A stretch of 64,000 nt of DNA from Dasypus novemcinctus (Eukaryota; Chordata; Mammalia; Cingulata; Dasypodidae), in the NCBI RefSeq assembly GCF_030445035.2, contig NC_080678.1:116813947-116877946 (forward strand), in the 5' to 3' direction. The translations under genes and the position numbers were made by a program. Below, piece after piece: positions 1-11,507 of the stretch. The notes below the pieces were generated by a model. It searched no databases, was not told the origin of the DNA, and worked only from the letters and a program-made list of their open reading frames with translations. The number at the start of each line of letters is the position of its first letter. Positions within the stretch are counted from its first letter, which is position 1.

Positions 1-3000
1 TAACAAAGCATAAATCCATCCAAAATGTGTAATCAATGGTATTTGGTATAATCACATTGTGCATTCATCACTTCAATCATTATTAGAACATTTTTTGTTA
101 TTCCAATAAACAAAAAACAAACAAATAAAAACTCATCACCTCTCAATCTCTCTCTATGCTTCCCCTGCCATACATAGCTGCTATTCTGTTTCTCTCGAGT
201 TTATTTGTGTTTATGTTTTGTAAAAGCAATGTTATATAGCTGCAATATCACCCATATTCATATTTCACATGTTTCACTATGTTATATAGCCCAATGGTAT
301 ATTTTTTAGCTTTCCTTCTGGAAATATACATGTCCTTAGACTTTCCCTTTCAAACACTGTCATACCTATATAATAGCTCTGCTAATCACAGACACCATGA
401 TGTGCTCTCATAATTTCCATTCATTTACAAAGATTTACAAAAAAAAACAACTGTTCATCGATTCTGAAAAAGTTAGTCCATAGCTTTCCATTCTCTACCC
501 TCATTCCTTTTTCTGGTGACCTATATTCAAATTAACTCCATGAGTTTACACAATATATTTAGTTCATAATAGCACAATCCTACAATATTTGTTCTTTTGT
601 GTCTTGCTTGCGTCACTCAACATAATGTCCTCCAGGTTCATCTTTGTTGTTATATGCTCTTACCACTGCATAATATTCCATCATGTGTATACATCAAAGT
701 TTGTTTATCCATCCCTTGGTTTCTGGACAGCTGGATAGTTTTCATCTTTTGGCAATTGTGAATAATGCCACTACGAACATTGGTGTGCAGATGGCTGTTT
801 GTGTCACTTCTCTCAGTTCTTCTGGGTATATACCTAGTAGCAGTATCACTGGTTCACATGGCAAGCCTATATACAACTTCCATAAGAACTGCCAAACAGT
901 CCTCCACAGTAACAATACCATTCTACATTTCCCACCAACAGTGAATAAGTGTTTCTATCTCTCCACATCCTCTCCAACACTTGTAGTTTTCTGTCTTTTT
1001 AATAGGGGTTGTTCTAATAGGTGTGCAACAGTATCTCTCACTGTAGCTTTGATTGGCATTTCCCTAATCTCTAGTGATATTGACCTTTTTTTCATGTATT
1101 TTCCCCATTTTTATTTCTTCTTTGGACAATTATCTATTCAACTCCTTTGCCATTTTTTAATTGGGTAGTTTGTCTTTTTATGATTAAGTTATAGTATCTC
1201 TTTATATTAATATATCATGGATATTAAACCCCTATCAGATATGTGATTGTGAAATATTTTTTCCCGTTGAGGTGACTGCTTTTTCACCCATTTGGCAAGG
1301 TCTTTTGAGGTGTACAAGTGTTTAATTTTGAGGAGGTCCCATTTTTCTACTTTTTCCTGTTGTTGCTTGTGCTTTGGGTGTAAGGTTTAAGAAACTACCA
1401 CCTATCACAGTGTCTTGAAAATGTTTTCCTACATTTTCTTCTAGGAGTTTCATAGTTGTTGCATTTACATTTAGGTCCTTGATCCATTTTGAGTTAATTT
1501 TTGCATAAGGTGTGAGATAAGTGTCTTCTTTCTTTCTTTTGGATATGGCTATCCAGTTCTCTCAAAACCATTTGTTGAATAAACTATTTTGATGCAGGTG
1601 GGAGGGCCTGACAGACCTGTCAAAAATCACTAGACCATAGGAGAGAGGGTCTATTTCTGAGTTCTCAATTCAATTCCTTTGGTCAATCTATCAGTCTTTA
1701 TGCCAGTATCATGCTGTTTTTACCACTGTAGCTAAGTAATAAGCTTTAAAGTCAGGAAGTGAGAATCCTCCAACTTCATTATATTTTAAGACATATTTGG
1801 CTATTCAGCACCCCTTACCTTTCCAAATAAATTTGCTTATTGCCTTTTCCATTTCTGAAAAAAAAAAAAAAGCTGTTGGAAATTTTATTGGGATTGCATT
1901 GAATTTGTAAATCAGTCTGGGTAGAATTGATATCTTAATGATATTTGCACTTCCAGACCATGAAAATGGAGTGTTCTTCCCGTTATTTAAATCTCTTTGG
2001 TTTCTTTTAGCAATGTTTTATGGTTTTCTGAACATGGGTCCTTTATATCCTTGGTTAAGTTTATTCCTAAATATTTGGTTCTTTTAGTTACTATTATAAA
2101 TGGAATTTTTTTTCTGATTTCCTCCTCAGATTGCTCATCAGTAGTGTATAGAAATGTTATTGATTTTTGCTTGTGAATGTTGTATCCCACCACTTTGCTG
2201 AACTTGTCTATTAGTTCTAGTAGCTTTGTTGTAGATTTTTCAGGTATTTCTAAATATTGGATCATATCATCAGCTAATAGTGAAAGTTTTACTTCTTCCT
2301 TTCCTATTTGGGTGCCTTTATTTCTTTATCTAGCCTAATTACTCTAGGTAGAATTTCTAGCACAATGTTGAATAATAATGGTGGCAGTGGGCATCATTGT
2401 CTTGTTCCTAATCTCAGCGGGAAGGTTTTCAGTCTTTTAATTTTTTATTAAGGCAGTTGTATTTTTTTTATTATCTTTTTTTTAAGATACATAAATTACA
2501 CAAAAGGTTTTCAGTCTTTCGCCATTGAATACAGTGCCAGCTGTAGGCTTTTCATATTTGCACTTTACCATACTGAGAAAGCTTCCTTCTATTCCAATCT
2601 TTTGGATTGTTCTTATCAAGAAGGGATGCTGTATTTTGTCAAAAGCTTTCTGCATCAATCAAGAGGATCATGTGATTTTTCTTCTTCAATTTATTAATGT
2701 GATTGATTACACTAATTGATTTTCCTGTGTTGAACCACACTGGCATACCTGGGATAAAACCCACTTGATCATGGTGTATAATTCTTTTAATGTGTTTTTG
2801 GTTTTGGTTTGCAGGTGTTCTGTTGAGAATTTTTGCATCTATATTCATTAGAGATATGGTCTGTCATTTTCTTTTTTCAAAATATCTTTATTTTTTATCT
2901 TCTTATTGATATTTTCCTTCAATTTCTTGAGTTGATTTAGTGGCTTTCTGATTATTATTGATTAGTTGTCTTAAATACTGTTTCTCTTCAGAATATTTGT

Positions 3001-3180
3001 TTTGTTTCTTTGGCCTGTTCATCTCTTCCTTTTTCCTAGTATGGCTTGTAAATTTTTGCTGATGTCAAAGCATCTGAATATGTTGTTGAATTTACTCTGG
3101 TGGTCAATTCCTTTCTCTTGCCTAGTGTTTTATTCACAGCTCTTTTTTTGCTTTTTGGTTCAACTTATTCTAAGTCTTTA
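1..3180 (-). mobile_element. L1 retrotransposon, antisense, 3' half with decayed ORF2
   Basis: The minus strand at 2639-2848 and 1987-2265 encodes pieces of L1 ORF2 reverse transcriptase and the region after it. The reading includes the DQVGFIPGM and [10 protein letters not shown] motifs and, further on, [10 protein letters not shown], all typical of mammalian L1. The two pieces are in different frames with stops between them, so ORF2 is dead. The part nearest position 1 is the L1 3' end: similar sequence recurs at 20,160-20,440. Boundaries are approximate, and the 3' end may lie before the window. Confidence 0.9.
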
Positions 3181-3800
3181 AAATTGCCCAGCTTAAGTTA
3201 TAAAATTTAGGCCAGGGGCTCAATTAATAGGGTGCAGATTTTCTCCAGGGATGGGATAAAGGAGGAGACCTAAAAGCAGTTTTTCTCCTTGCAATATCCT
3301 GGCCAGCCAGCAGATGGCACTCATTGCTGAAACCTTTCCTCAGAAATGTTTCAATCTCTGCTTTTCCATGTCTCTGGTCTGGCCAGAATCAAGATTCAAA
3401 GCAGGATCTGCTGACTGAATTCACTGAAGAGCAGCCCTCTGCCTCACCCTCCCTCATCCCTTGTACCAGCTGACAGGGAGGAAAACATCTGCCCCCCTTG
3501 CAGTAGGCTGCAGTGTGCCAGGGGTTTTATCCAGGCCTAATGTCTCAAGCATGGGGAATGAGAGCTCTATTGGCCACCGTCCAGGTTTACTAGCTCACAT
3601 TTGTTGTTTCAGGTTCTTTGTCTCTCTGTCGCTCACCATCCTGAGAGTTGGGCAGAACTGCCTGGTCTGCTGACCCCCAAAGCAGGTCTCTCAGATGGTT
3701 TTGGCTATTTATATGAGAATGTTGAGCCCTCCCTGCCTATTCCAATGCCATCTTCCTGGAACTCCCCTATTGTGCTTCTTTTTTTTTGTTTATTTGTTTT
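3181..3800. other. Repeat-like sequence without a recognised gene
   Basis: This stretch separates the antisense L1 from a SINE. It may be the 5' portion of the same L1 or another retroelement, because the sequence on the far side of the SINE (4213-4400) continues in a similar style. I could not name a family and see no coding exon. Confidence 0.4.
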
Positions 3801-4212
3801 TTTAAGATTTATTTTTTATTTATTTCTCTCCCCCCCCACCCCATTTGTCTGCTCTCTATGTCCATTTGGTGTGCGTTCTTCTGTGTCCACTTGTATTCTT
3901 ATCAGTGGCACCAGGAATCTGTTTCTTTTTATTGCATCATCTTGCTGTGTCAGCTCTCCTTGTGTGCAGTGGTGCCATTCCTGGGCAGTCTGTACATTTA
4001 TCACACTGGGTGACTCTCCTTACAGGCCACACTCCTTGCATGTGGGGCTCCCCTACGTGGGGGACACTCCTGTGTGGCATGGCACTCCCTGCATGCATCA
4101 GCACTGCATGCAGGCCAGTGCACCACATGGGTCAGGAGGTCCTGGATTTGAACCCTGGACCTCCCATGTGGTAGGCAGATGCTCTATCCATCAAGCCAAA
4201 TCTGCTTCCCTC
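3801..4212 (-). mobile_element. DAS-type tRNA-derived SINE
   Basis: On the minus strand it begins with a tRNA-like head (box-B-like GGTTCAAATCC near 4150), continues through the body found in the other copies here, and ends in an A-rich tail seen as the T-rich stretch at 3801-3825. It matches the copies at 20,455, 34,427, 35,347, 50,087, 51,930 and 56,069. CTCCCCTA-like sequence on both sides may be a target duplication. Confidence 0.9.
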
Positions 4213-4399
4213 CCCTACTGTTTTTAAGTTGCCTTTTCTTGTTTTTGGTGCACTCCCATTTACTACAACTGTTTACCTGTTTTCCCAAACTCTGAGGAAG
4301 ATGGTTTTGCCAGTTTTTGCAAGTTGTTTGAAGATCCTGTGGGGGAACAGAACTCTAGAGCATCTATGCTGCCCTCTTGGTCAGTTGGAAAGCCACCAC

Positions 4400-4540
4400 T
4401 GTCTCTTAGCCTTGGTTTCCCTTTGAAAAAAACTGAGATAGTGACGCCTGATGTACAGTGTTGTTGGGAGGTATAGGGAGAATGTTTACAAAAAGCCCAG
4501 CACATAGGAGGTGCTCAGTCAGTAGGGAATGGTATTTTGG
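4400..4540 (+). repeat. MIR-like SINE fragment
   Basis: The 3' part has the familiar MIR wording around AGCACATAGGAGGTGCTCA at 4499-4517, preceded by a TTTCCCTTTGAAAAAACTGAG-like stretch. It is diverged, as expected for this old mammalian family. Confidence 0.6.
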
Positions 4541-5340
4541 ATGAACGTGCTAGGTACAGGCCTTGGCCTGGTAAGAGGTTTGCCCATTTATGATTTCTCT
4601 TGGGGCAGGAAGGCTCAACCTAGCTCCCTTTGCCTCATCTACAGCCTGATCTATTTGCATTCAGACAGCTAGACTTTCCCTTCTCTGGCTAACTGCAATC
4701 ACTCATGCTTTATTAAATTCAGGTTCTGCCTTGCAAATTACCTCTTTAGTAAACACTCCTAGGATGTAAATGGGAAATGACCCATCCATGACACTGGGGC
4801 ACATCCCTACTCAGTCTGGCCTGGGTCAGCTCTTCAAAAAGGATCTATGCAGGGAAAATAGGCCCAATGTTCCCTCCAGGGCAAGGATTGCACCTGTGAA
4901 CAACTGGGGTGAAGGGACCCTTGAGGAAAGGTAGGAGTTAGGAGGCTGGGATGCAGCCAGGATGCATCGATCCAGAAGAAGCTGTGTGCCTTCCCTTCCT
5001 TGATGGGAAAGACTGCCACTGCTGAGTGACACACAACTTATCCCTGGGGCCTGCATACAGGTCTTCTCAGCGCAAGCCACCAGGCTGACATGGCCTTGCC
5101 ACCCACATGGCTCAGGAGCTTCCTAAGGCAGGGCCAATGCCACAGAGTACTTCCATGGGTAGGGGTAGGGTGGTGTGGGCCAGACCAAGACAATGAAGAC
5201 TGACTATCCACATTAAGGCGAGTGCTGCGTCCTTCCCTGGGAAATAGTAAAAATGTATGAATGCAAATCTACTGAGGCCAGACCTTCCCATCTTAAAAAA
5301 ATTCAGAAATCTGTATTATAAGATTAAATGTCCAATCACC
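4541..5340. other. No gene recognised
   Basis: Mixed-composition sequence. I looked for an exon of the VWA domain that should precede the receptor exon at 6899 and did not find one. Confidence 0.5.
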
Positions 5341-5835
5341 ATCCCAGGGTCCACAGGATGGAGGAATAAAATATGGATTAGAGTGGACTTACTTGTGCCC
5401 TACTATAGAACTATTGTGACTCTAGCAATGGAAGAAACTGTATCATGATGTGGAGACGGTGGCCACAGGAATTGCTGAGGGCAGGGAGAGGGAAGAAGAG
5501 GTGCGATATGGGGGCACTTTTGGGACTTGGAGTTGTCCTGAATGATATCACAGGGACAGATGCTGGATATTATATATCCTGCATTAACCCACTGAATGGA
5601 CTGGGAGAGAGTATGGACTACGATGTCAACTATTAACCATGCAGTGCAGCAGTGCTCCAAAATGTATTCACCAAATGCAGTGTGCCATGATGATGAAAGA
5701 GGTTGTTGATATGGGAGGAATCAGGGTAGGGTGGGGAGTGGGGTATATGGGAAACTCCTATATTTCTTAATATAACATTGATTGTGATCTATGTATTTTT
5801 TTTAAAAAAGGACAATTTTAAAAATTTGCTATTAA
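5341..5835 (+). repeat. L1-type 3'-end repeat (copy 1 of 4)
   Basis: This is the same repeat as 53,750-54,255 (+), and as 11,508-12,000 and 21,893-22,200 on the opposite strand. Shared landmarks in order are GGTCCACAGGATGGAGG, GGTGGCCACAGG, GGGACTTGGAGTTGTCCTG, AATGTATTCACCAAATGCAG and a terminal run of AT-rich sequence. The A-rich end and varying 5' truncation suit a LINE 3' UTR. Family name not determined. Confidence 0.7.
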
Positions 5836-6898
5836 AAAAAAAGATTAAATGTCTGGGTTGCTAAAAGTGGGCCCCCATATTTTGAAGACTTCGATACCTA
5901 CCAAACACATCAGCAGGCCAGCTTTGGCCCAGGAGCCCACAAGTCTCTTTCCTTTGCTGCCGGTGTTTGCACCCTCTGCCCTGGAGGGGTGGAACAGAGG
6001 GGCAGAACTCTGGGAGGCAGAAGGAATCAGAACTTCCAGGGTCAAGGTCACACCAGGGTTCAGGGGGAAAAGGCCCTCAGGTTCACTTCCCTGGAGCCCC
6101 TCAAGCTCGGGGCTGGAATTAGCGGGCCTGGGTCAGGAGGCAGTGCCGTGCAGAGGAATGGGTTTCAGGCAGACAGACCTGCGTGGAACAGCGATGGCCG
6201 GGGGACCCCCTGCCCTCCCTGCGGCTGCTGTAATGTTTGCCAGGGGCGAGGCCCCGGACGGCCCCTACGTGTCAGCCCTTCTCACACAGGGACGGATGTG
6301 CACGCTGAGCCCAGCGTGGGCTGGGGGTGGTCCCTGGTTGCCAGGGAGAGGCAGGGGCTGGTGTAGCTGACTCAGGGCTCTGCACCCAGAGCTAGGACGG
6401 GACTGCCCCTGTCACGAGGGCTTCTGAGGAGCAGGGTCCTGGGGACTTCCCCGCCGCCCTGGGCACCAAGAGGACAGGGTGAAGGAACAGCCCCTGTGTG
6501 TACAGAAGCCCATGGCTCCAGGCCTGGGGGCCCAGCTCAGGCAACCTGGGGGCCTCAGGCCTGCCTGGGCCGAGCTCTGCTCTCACCTGTACCCAAGGGG
6601 TGACTCCACCCTCTGCCAGCATCCTGTGGCTTTAGGGAGCCCCGTGGGATTTCGGGGTCAGAAGTCCCTGACTTGCCACTGGGGTTGGGTGATGGTGGAA
6701 GGAGCCTGAGGACACAGGGCCAGCCCAACCCCTCCCAGTGGAAGATGCACCTGCACGGGGTGGTTCCCACAGTGCCAGCAGCCTTACCTGAGCAGCCTTG
6801 GATGTCTGTTTTCGGGAAAGCCCACCTTGAGTGGCAAGATTAGAAGGAACTCAGCCCTGCACTCTTCCTCACACGCCTATGTCATGTTGTCCTTGCAG
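5836..6898. other. GC-rich sequence, presumed intron upstream of exon at 6899
   Basis: GC content rises sharply after 5940. Long open frames exist but look like by-products of high GC: they have no recognisable protein and overlap in several frames. I assign this stretch to the intron before the first visible receptor exon. Confidence 0.5.
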
Positions 6899-6997
6899 GC
6901 GAATACCGAGTGGTGGTTCGGGGAAGTGGCTTTCAGAACACAAGGGACAAAAGCTCAGTTATTTGCAGATTCAAGTTCACTGACAACAGCATTTCGG
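6899..6997 (+). CDS. ANTXRL: ANTXR-family receptor, Ig-like domain exon 1 (first visible exon)
   Basis: This is the first exon I can see of a gene running to about 19,250. It encodes about 33 residues (GEYRVVVRGSGF near the start, SVICRFKFTD near the end), matching the start of the extracellular Ig-like domain that follows the VWA domain in anthrax toxin receptors, including its VVVRGxGF strand. The acceptor is CCTTGCAG and the donor GTAAAT. The exon begins with the last two bases of a split glycine codon and ends with one base of an Asp codon completed by the next exon. The VWA exons that should precede it, with the MIDAS metal site and signal peptide, were not found. ANTXRL is preferred over ANTXR1/2 because of the downstream juxtamembrane exon and tail. 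Confidence 0.8.
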
Positions 6998-7890
6998 GTA
7001 AATATCCACTTTGGTTCATTGGAGTGAAAGGACCCCACACAACGCTGTGTCGCCTCTCAGCCAACCTTTCCCAGCCCTCGCCCCACTCTGCACTGGGGTT
7101 AGAGGCAGCGTGGGCAAGCAGGGGGTGGGCCAGGCCAGTGGGGGGCTGGGGGCCTGGCCCCCTCCCACCCTGACTGGAAACAGACCCCGGGCACCTGGAG
7201 CAAGGCTGAGCTCCGCCTCTCAGGGTGCCCTCCCCAGGGCCAAGGACGGAGGCTGCAGGCGGCTCTGAGGGCATGGGCAGCCAGCCTGGGCCCTGCACCC
7301 TGCCTGGTCCACTGACCCCTGCAGGGAAGGTGGCTCATCCTGAGCTGAGATGAGGAGCCCTGGCCAGGCCTGGGTTCCAGAGTCCGAGGCCCAGGCCCCA
7401 GGGCCTTGGCTCCTGAGCCTGTTTTCTTTCCTGTAACACGAGCGTGCTGGTCACAAGATCTCGTAAGGAGAGTGGGAGGTGCCCTTGAGGGCATAATAAT
7501 TGCATGAAAATGTAAGAAGCAGCCTATTACTTGGTGGCACTGAGGTGCCAGGCATGTGGCCGAGGGTGAGTGGCCTCAGGAAGCAGAGGGCCCGGCAGGC
7601 AGCCCCCTCAGACACAAATCCCGGACATCGCTCAATTCATCTGCAAAAATTCTAATTTCTCTAAAAGAGAACTTGTTCCTGTAAAAGTTAGGGCAGTCCA
7701 CACGTCCTAAGTAGATGTCCCTTCACCTCTAATTTCCATGCCTTCCCAGTTTTTTGTTGTCACAGCACTTTGCACTCTCTGACAATTATTTCATTTGTAA
7801 TTTCACTTTGTTGGATCGTCTGTTTCTCTACCCAGGCCCTAGAATGTCCCTCCCTTGACAGCTCTCTGCCCGCCTTGTTTCTGTTAAATA
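6998..7890 (+). other. Intron sequence, GC-rich then mixed
   Basis: Intron between the first two visible receptor exons. The first 450 bp are GC-rich with spurious open frames on both strands. I see no further exon. Confidence 0.6.
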
Positions 7891-7891
7891 C

Positions 7892-8416
7892 TGTCTTAGT
7901 TTGCCACAGGGCTGCTGATGAAAAGCACCAGAAATGGGTTGGCTTTTGAAATGGGAAATTTAGTGGGATAAAACTTCCAATTCTGAGGCCATGAAACATC
8001 TACATCAAGGCACATTCCGAGACGCTTTCTCACCAAAGTCAGCCGCTGGTGAGCCCAGCACCCTGCCACGTGGCAAAGATGGTGGCCATCCCTGCTGAGG
8101 TCCCCGCCCTCCCTTCTGGGCTCACCATCTCCTCAACCTCGAGCTGCTCCATGGGCCCAGCCCCCTGGGGGTTTCGCTGCCAGCGGCCCTCGAGTCCTCT
8201 CTCATGTGGCCGGATCAAAATGGCAGAACTCCCTTTTCCTGTGTGTCTCTGTCTGTGTCTCTTTTATATAAGACCCAGAAAGAGGGCGGAGACCCAACCT
8301 GAGTCAGGCCTCACTCACGTGATGCACTTGAAAGGGTCTCACACCCACAGGAATGGATTATTTCAAGGCATAATATTTTAAGGGGTTTCACCAAATGAAA
8401 ACTCACAAATACCACA
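7892..8416 (+). mobile_element. LTR-like element (solo LTR), related to the copy at 17,230
   Basis: It starts TGTCTTAGTTTGCC with a GGGCTGCTGATG landmark shared with 17,230-17,777, and it ends near CCACA. The TG...CA ends, length of about 525 bp and TTTTATATAAGACCC in the 3' part (TATA-like) suit a solitary LTR. The family was not named. It lies in an intron of the receptor gene. Confidence 0.6.
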
Positions 8417-8585
8417 GCTACCCAGCATCTTGGGCAGGGCCAGGGATCCCCAAGTGTCTCTAAGGAAATGAAGGCTGAGAGAGAGGCCAATTGTCAACGT
8501 GAGTTCAGCTTGCTGAGGGCCGCAGGAGGTGGTGGCTGGATGAGCTGGCTAGTGCACTCACCTGCTCATGGGATTTGCCTTTTAG

Positions 8586-8655
8586 ATGAAACAGCAATCA
8601 CTGTGGAAGAGAAATTCATAACTTGCCCAGGAGTAGAACTGAAGGAACCTGGAGA
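8586..8655 (+). CDS. ANTXRL: ANTXR-family receptor, Ig-like domain exon 2
   Basis: This 70-bp exon encodes about 23 residues, including VEEKFITCPGVELKEPG. It matches the Ig-like-domain segment around a conserved cysteine in ANTXR1/2 (there the family has a Cys-Pro pair after an acidic stretch). The acceptor is TGCCTTTTAG and the donor GTAAGT. The phase fits both neighbours: the single G of the exon before plus AT makes Asp, and the trailing GA plus G of the next exon makes Glu. Consistent phase across three exons is strong evidence that this is real spliced coding sequence. Confidence 0.85.
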
Positions 8656-8845
8656 GTAAGTTCCCTGGTCTGGGGACCCTCGTGGCAGGAGACCAGATGG
8701 GCAGTGCTTAGGGGTCCTGGATGAGGACACCCTCAGCTGGGGCACCCGGGGATCCCTCTGTACCTACCCTGATGGGTGGTCCTGGAGGTGGGCAGGGATC
8801 CATGTGGCCCGGCTCTGCTGGGGACAGCAGGAGGTGGAGGGTGCC

Positions 8846-9140
8846 TGCCTTAGTTTCCCCACTGCTGTGACATCTACCAAGCCATGGGTTGTCTTGACAA
8901 GAGGGATTTCTTGGCTGCCAGTGCTGGGGCTGGAAGCTGGCTCCCTACAGGGTGGGCAGCGCTCTGGTGCTGGCAGCCGGCAATCCTGGGGTCCCGTGGC
9001 TCCCCCACCACACGGCCACGTGCTCTCCTCTCTCTGCTGGGTTCCCAAGGACTTCCAGCGTCTTCTCCTCCAAGTGGCTTTCCCTTGAAAGCCCCCAGTC
9101 ACTGCACTAAGGGCAGTCTCATTCCCCTGACTGCAGTGTA
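8846..9140 (+). repeat. Diverged LTR-like repeat fragment
   Basis: TGCCTTAGTTTCCCCACTGCTGTGACA at the start, then GGCAATCCTGGGGTCCCGTGGC and a CTCTCTGCTGGGTTCCCAAGGA-like 3' part, resemble the widespread mammalian repeat also seen at 13,949-14,330. The two diverge and neither was classified. It lies in an intron. Confidence 0.45.
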
Positions 9141-9563
9141 ACGATGTCCTCAGAAGGTCCACTGACAATGGGTTCCCCCCCAGGACTGGGTGCAGGTCGT
9201 GAACGTGATTTTTTCTGGGGCACGCGCTTCAGCCCATCTGGTTCCAAAGGGCTCCTGCCACTCGCTGGAGCTGAGCCCACGTGCCCTGTCCACACGGAGG
9301 AGCCGAGGGAGCCCCCCCGTGGCTGCCGCTCACGTGGCACGTGGCCACACGGTGGGCAGACGATGCCAGGCTCCTGGGACCGGCCATGTCCCTCGGGGCC
9401 TCCAAGCCAGGCCAACCTCGTGCTCTGGGGAAGGAGAGCTTGCCCATTCTCTCCACTTCCCCAGTGCCTTGCTGGCAAAGTCACTGCACCCAGGAGAGCT
9501 GGGGGCCAAGGTTCAGCCACGGGGAGACCTGGTTGTCACCGGCCCACCCCCTCTGTGCTTTAG

Positions 9564-9642
9564 GCCCATCTTCGTTGAAATCAGCCTCAACAAAGGCATA
9601 ACCTTCATCGCCAACAACCTCAAATTCAGAGGAAAGGACTGC
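9564..9642 (+). CDS. ANTXRL: ANTXR-family receptor, Ig-like domain exon 3
   Basis: This 79-bp exon encodes 26 residues after a split Glu codon: PIFVEISLNKGITFIANN, then a stretch ending in GKDC. It corresponds to the last strands of the family's Ig-like domain, where a (V/I)EVSLNxGxTFI pattern is followed by a final Cys. The acceptor is GTGCTTTAG and the donor GTGAGT. It ends in phase 0. In ANTXR1 and ANTXR2 the membrane helix follows this point within a few residues. Here a long extra segment intervenes (next exon). Confidence 0.88.
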
Positions 9643-10083
9643 GTGAGTACTGGGTGGGGGCACCCCCATCACGGGACCCATCGGCCCAGCCCTGATGCAG
9701 ACACACTGGGGGGCAGCTGGCAGCCAGGGCAAGTGGGTGGGGCAGGGGTCCACCAAGACCAGAGTCCAGGCCTGCAGCACCCCTGGCTGTGTGGGCCCCA
9801 GGGCCCACCCCTCCAGGTCAGGGTTCAGGCAGGGGGATGGGGCAGCCTCCGCCACACATGGTGTCCATGACCCTGGGCTCTGCCGAGGTGGTCTGAGCAT
9901 CTGTCCATGAACTCCTGGCCCCCCTGGGGTCCCTCAAGGTGGAGCACCTGAGGAGAGGAAGAGGCTGGGGGTGGAATGCCAGGAGATGGGAGCTGGGAGG
10001 GGGCCACCCAGCCCCAGCCCAGCCCTCGGCCACACCTGTTCTCTGGCAGCCAAGGCTGGATGGTGACGGTGGCCCTTCCACAG

Positions 10084-10560
10084 GGGGAGAATCCTGCTGC
10101 CAAACCCACCGAGGACAAGGCAGGGAACCCAAGCAAGGTCAACAGCCAGCGCCTCATTGAGCAAACCCCTGAGAAAGCCCCTGAGATGCTCCTGGAGGTT
10201 GCCCCAAAAAACCTCCCTGGAAAGGCCCCTGAGCAGGCCCCTGGAAAGCCTCCTCAGAAGCCCCCCGCAAAGCTCTTCAAGCGTCTTGCAGCCAGAGCCC
10301 TCAAGTGGCTTTCCAAGTACCGCTTTCCAAGTAGTGATGTGGACAGCAGAGATAAGTGCACTGAGCAGGAGGGGAACCCTGAGGGCGGTGGCGAGGAGGC
10401 GGAGCCCCGTGGCTTGGAGATACCCTTACCACCAGTTGTCAAAAGCTTCATCAGCACCGGCAGCAGCAGCAGCGACTTCCCCTGGATCCCCGTGGTGGTT
10501 GGCGCAGCTGCCCTGCTCTTCCTCCTGTTGCTGTGCTGCTTCTTCTACCTGTGGTGTTGG
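10084..10560 (+). CDS. ANTXRL: ANTXR-family receptor, juxtamembrane and transmembrane exon
   Basis: This 159-codon exon begins at phase 0 after the acceptor CTTCCACAG and ends at the donor GTGAGT, with no stop. Residues 1-80 are rich in Lys, Pro, Ala and Gln, with loosely repeated PEKAPE / PGKAPEQAPGKPP units. Residues 80-130 are acidic and polar. From about residue 130 comes a hydrophobic helix (PVVVGAAALLFLLLLCCFFY) that I take as the single-pass membrane anchor, followed by WCW. ANTXR1 and ANTXR2 lack a segment this long between the Ig-like domain and the membrane, which favours the poorly studied paralogue ANTXRL. The extracellular stalk could be a spacer; its function is unknown. An alternative acceptor at 10,049 would not keep the frame. 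Confidence 0.8.
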
Positions 10561-10925
10561 GTGAGTGCCCTGCTATGTGAGCAGGCAGGTGAGTGCCCCT
10601 GCTGCCTGAGCAGGCAGGTGAGTGACCTTCTACATGAGCAGGCAGGTGAATACCCCTGCTGCCTGAGCAGGCAGGTGAGTGCCCCTGCTGCCTGAGCAGG
10701 CAGGTGAGTTGCCCTGCTATGTGAGCAGGCAGGTGAGTGCCCCTGCTGCCTGAGCAGGCAGGTGAGTGACCTGCTACCTGAGTTGGCAGGCGAGTGCCCC
10801 TGCTGCCTGAGCAGGCAGGTGAGTGCCCCTGCTACATGAGCAGGCAGGTAAGTGCCCTGCTATGTGAGCAGTCAGGTGAGTGCCCCTGCTGCCTGAGCAA
10901 GCAGGTGAGTGCCCCTGCTATGGTG
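10561..10925 (+). repeat. Minisatellite of about 29-bp units, each carrying a splice-donor motif
   Basis: About 12.5 head-to-tail units with the pattern GTGAGTGCCCCTGCTGCCTG, then AGCAGGCAG, start exactly at the donor of the preceding exon. Nearly every unit junction reads CAG/GTGAGT, a consensus 5' splice site. Variants include GTAAGT and GTGAAT. The array lies in the intron after the membrane-helix exon. Confidence 0.95.
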
Positions 10926-11494
10926 GCAGCTCCCAAGACTGACCAAGGCTCAGGCTCCGCCCCCCCTGGGGCCTAGAGGTGCCCTGGCCTCCTGCCCTGC
11001 CTGCCACAGGGTGCTCAGGGGGAGGCTGTGCATGCTGGGCCAGGCTGCTCTGGTGCCCACAGCCCTTCTAGAGGTGAACAGAGGCCAGCATGCAGCAGGG
11101 CAGCAGGAGGACAGAGAGGAGTGCTCCTGGGTTAGGAAGGAGGGGTCTTTGCGGGGCTGGAGGACCGTCCTGAGGGCTGCAGGGAGGAGGAGGAGAAAGC
11201 GGGGGGGGGCAGAGAAGGAGCAGGTGGGTCCCTGACCTGGAAGCACTCGAGGGAAAGCCTGAGGGGACCATCCCACGAAGGGCTCTTGGCTTGGGGCGGC
11301 CTCAGCCTGCCTGGCCTGCCCCAGCCCTCCAGGGAGGGGCGGTGTCCCTGTGAGAAAGGAGGAAACTGAGGCTCAGAGGCAGCCGTGCTGGCCGCAGCCC
11401 TGCAGGCATCAATCTGTGCCCCACGGCTCTGAGCAGGGTCCCCACCTCTCCCAGGGGCTGAGGCTGAGCCCAAACTGCATCTTCCAGCACAGGT
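10926..11494 (+). other. GC-rich intron sequence
   Basis: GC-rich, with a GGGGGGGG run near 11,200 and a short MIR-like GGAAACTGAGGCTCAGAG at 11,361-11,378. No exon was recognised. Confidence 0.5.
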
Positions 11495-11507
11495 TATGTC
11501 TTTTTAA

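Noticed and set aside
3601..4227. 208-codon open frame, and similar long frames at 20,511-20,891, 51,823-52,641 and 55,919-56,656
   Set aside because: Each runs through a DAS SINE read in one direction; the shared peptide phrases come from the repeat, not from a gene family.
10049..10083. Alternative acceptor (CTCTGGCAG) for the receptor's juxtamembrane exon
   Set aside because: It would put the exon out of phase with the preceding exon, which ends in phase 0; the acceptor ending at 10,083 keeps the frame.
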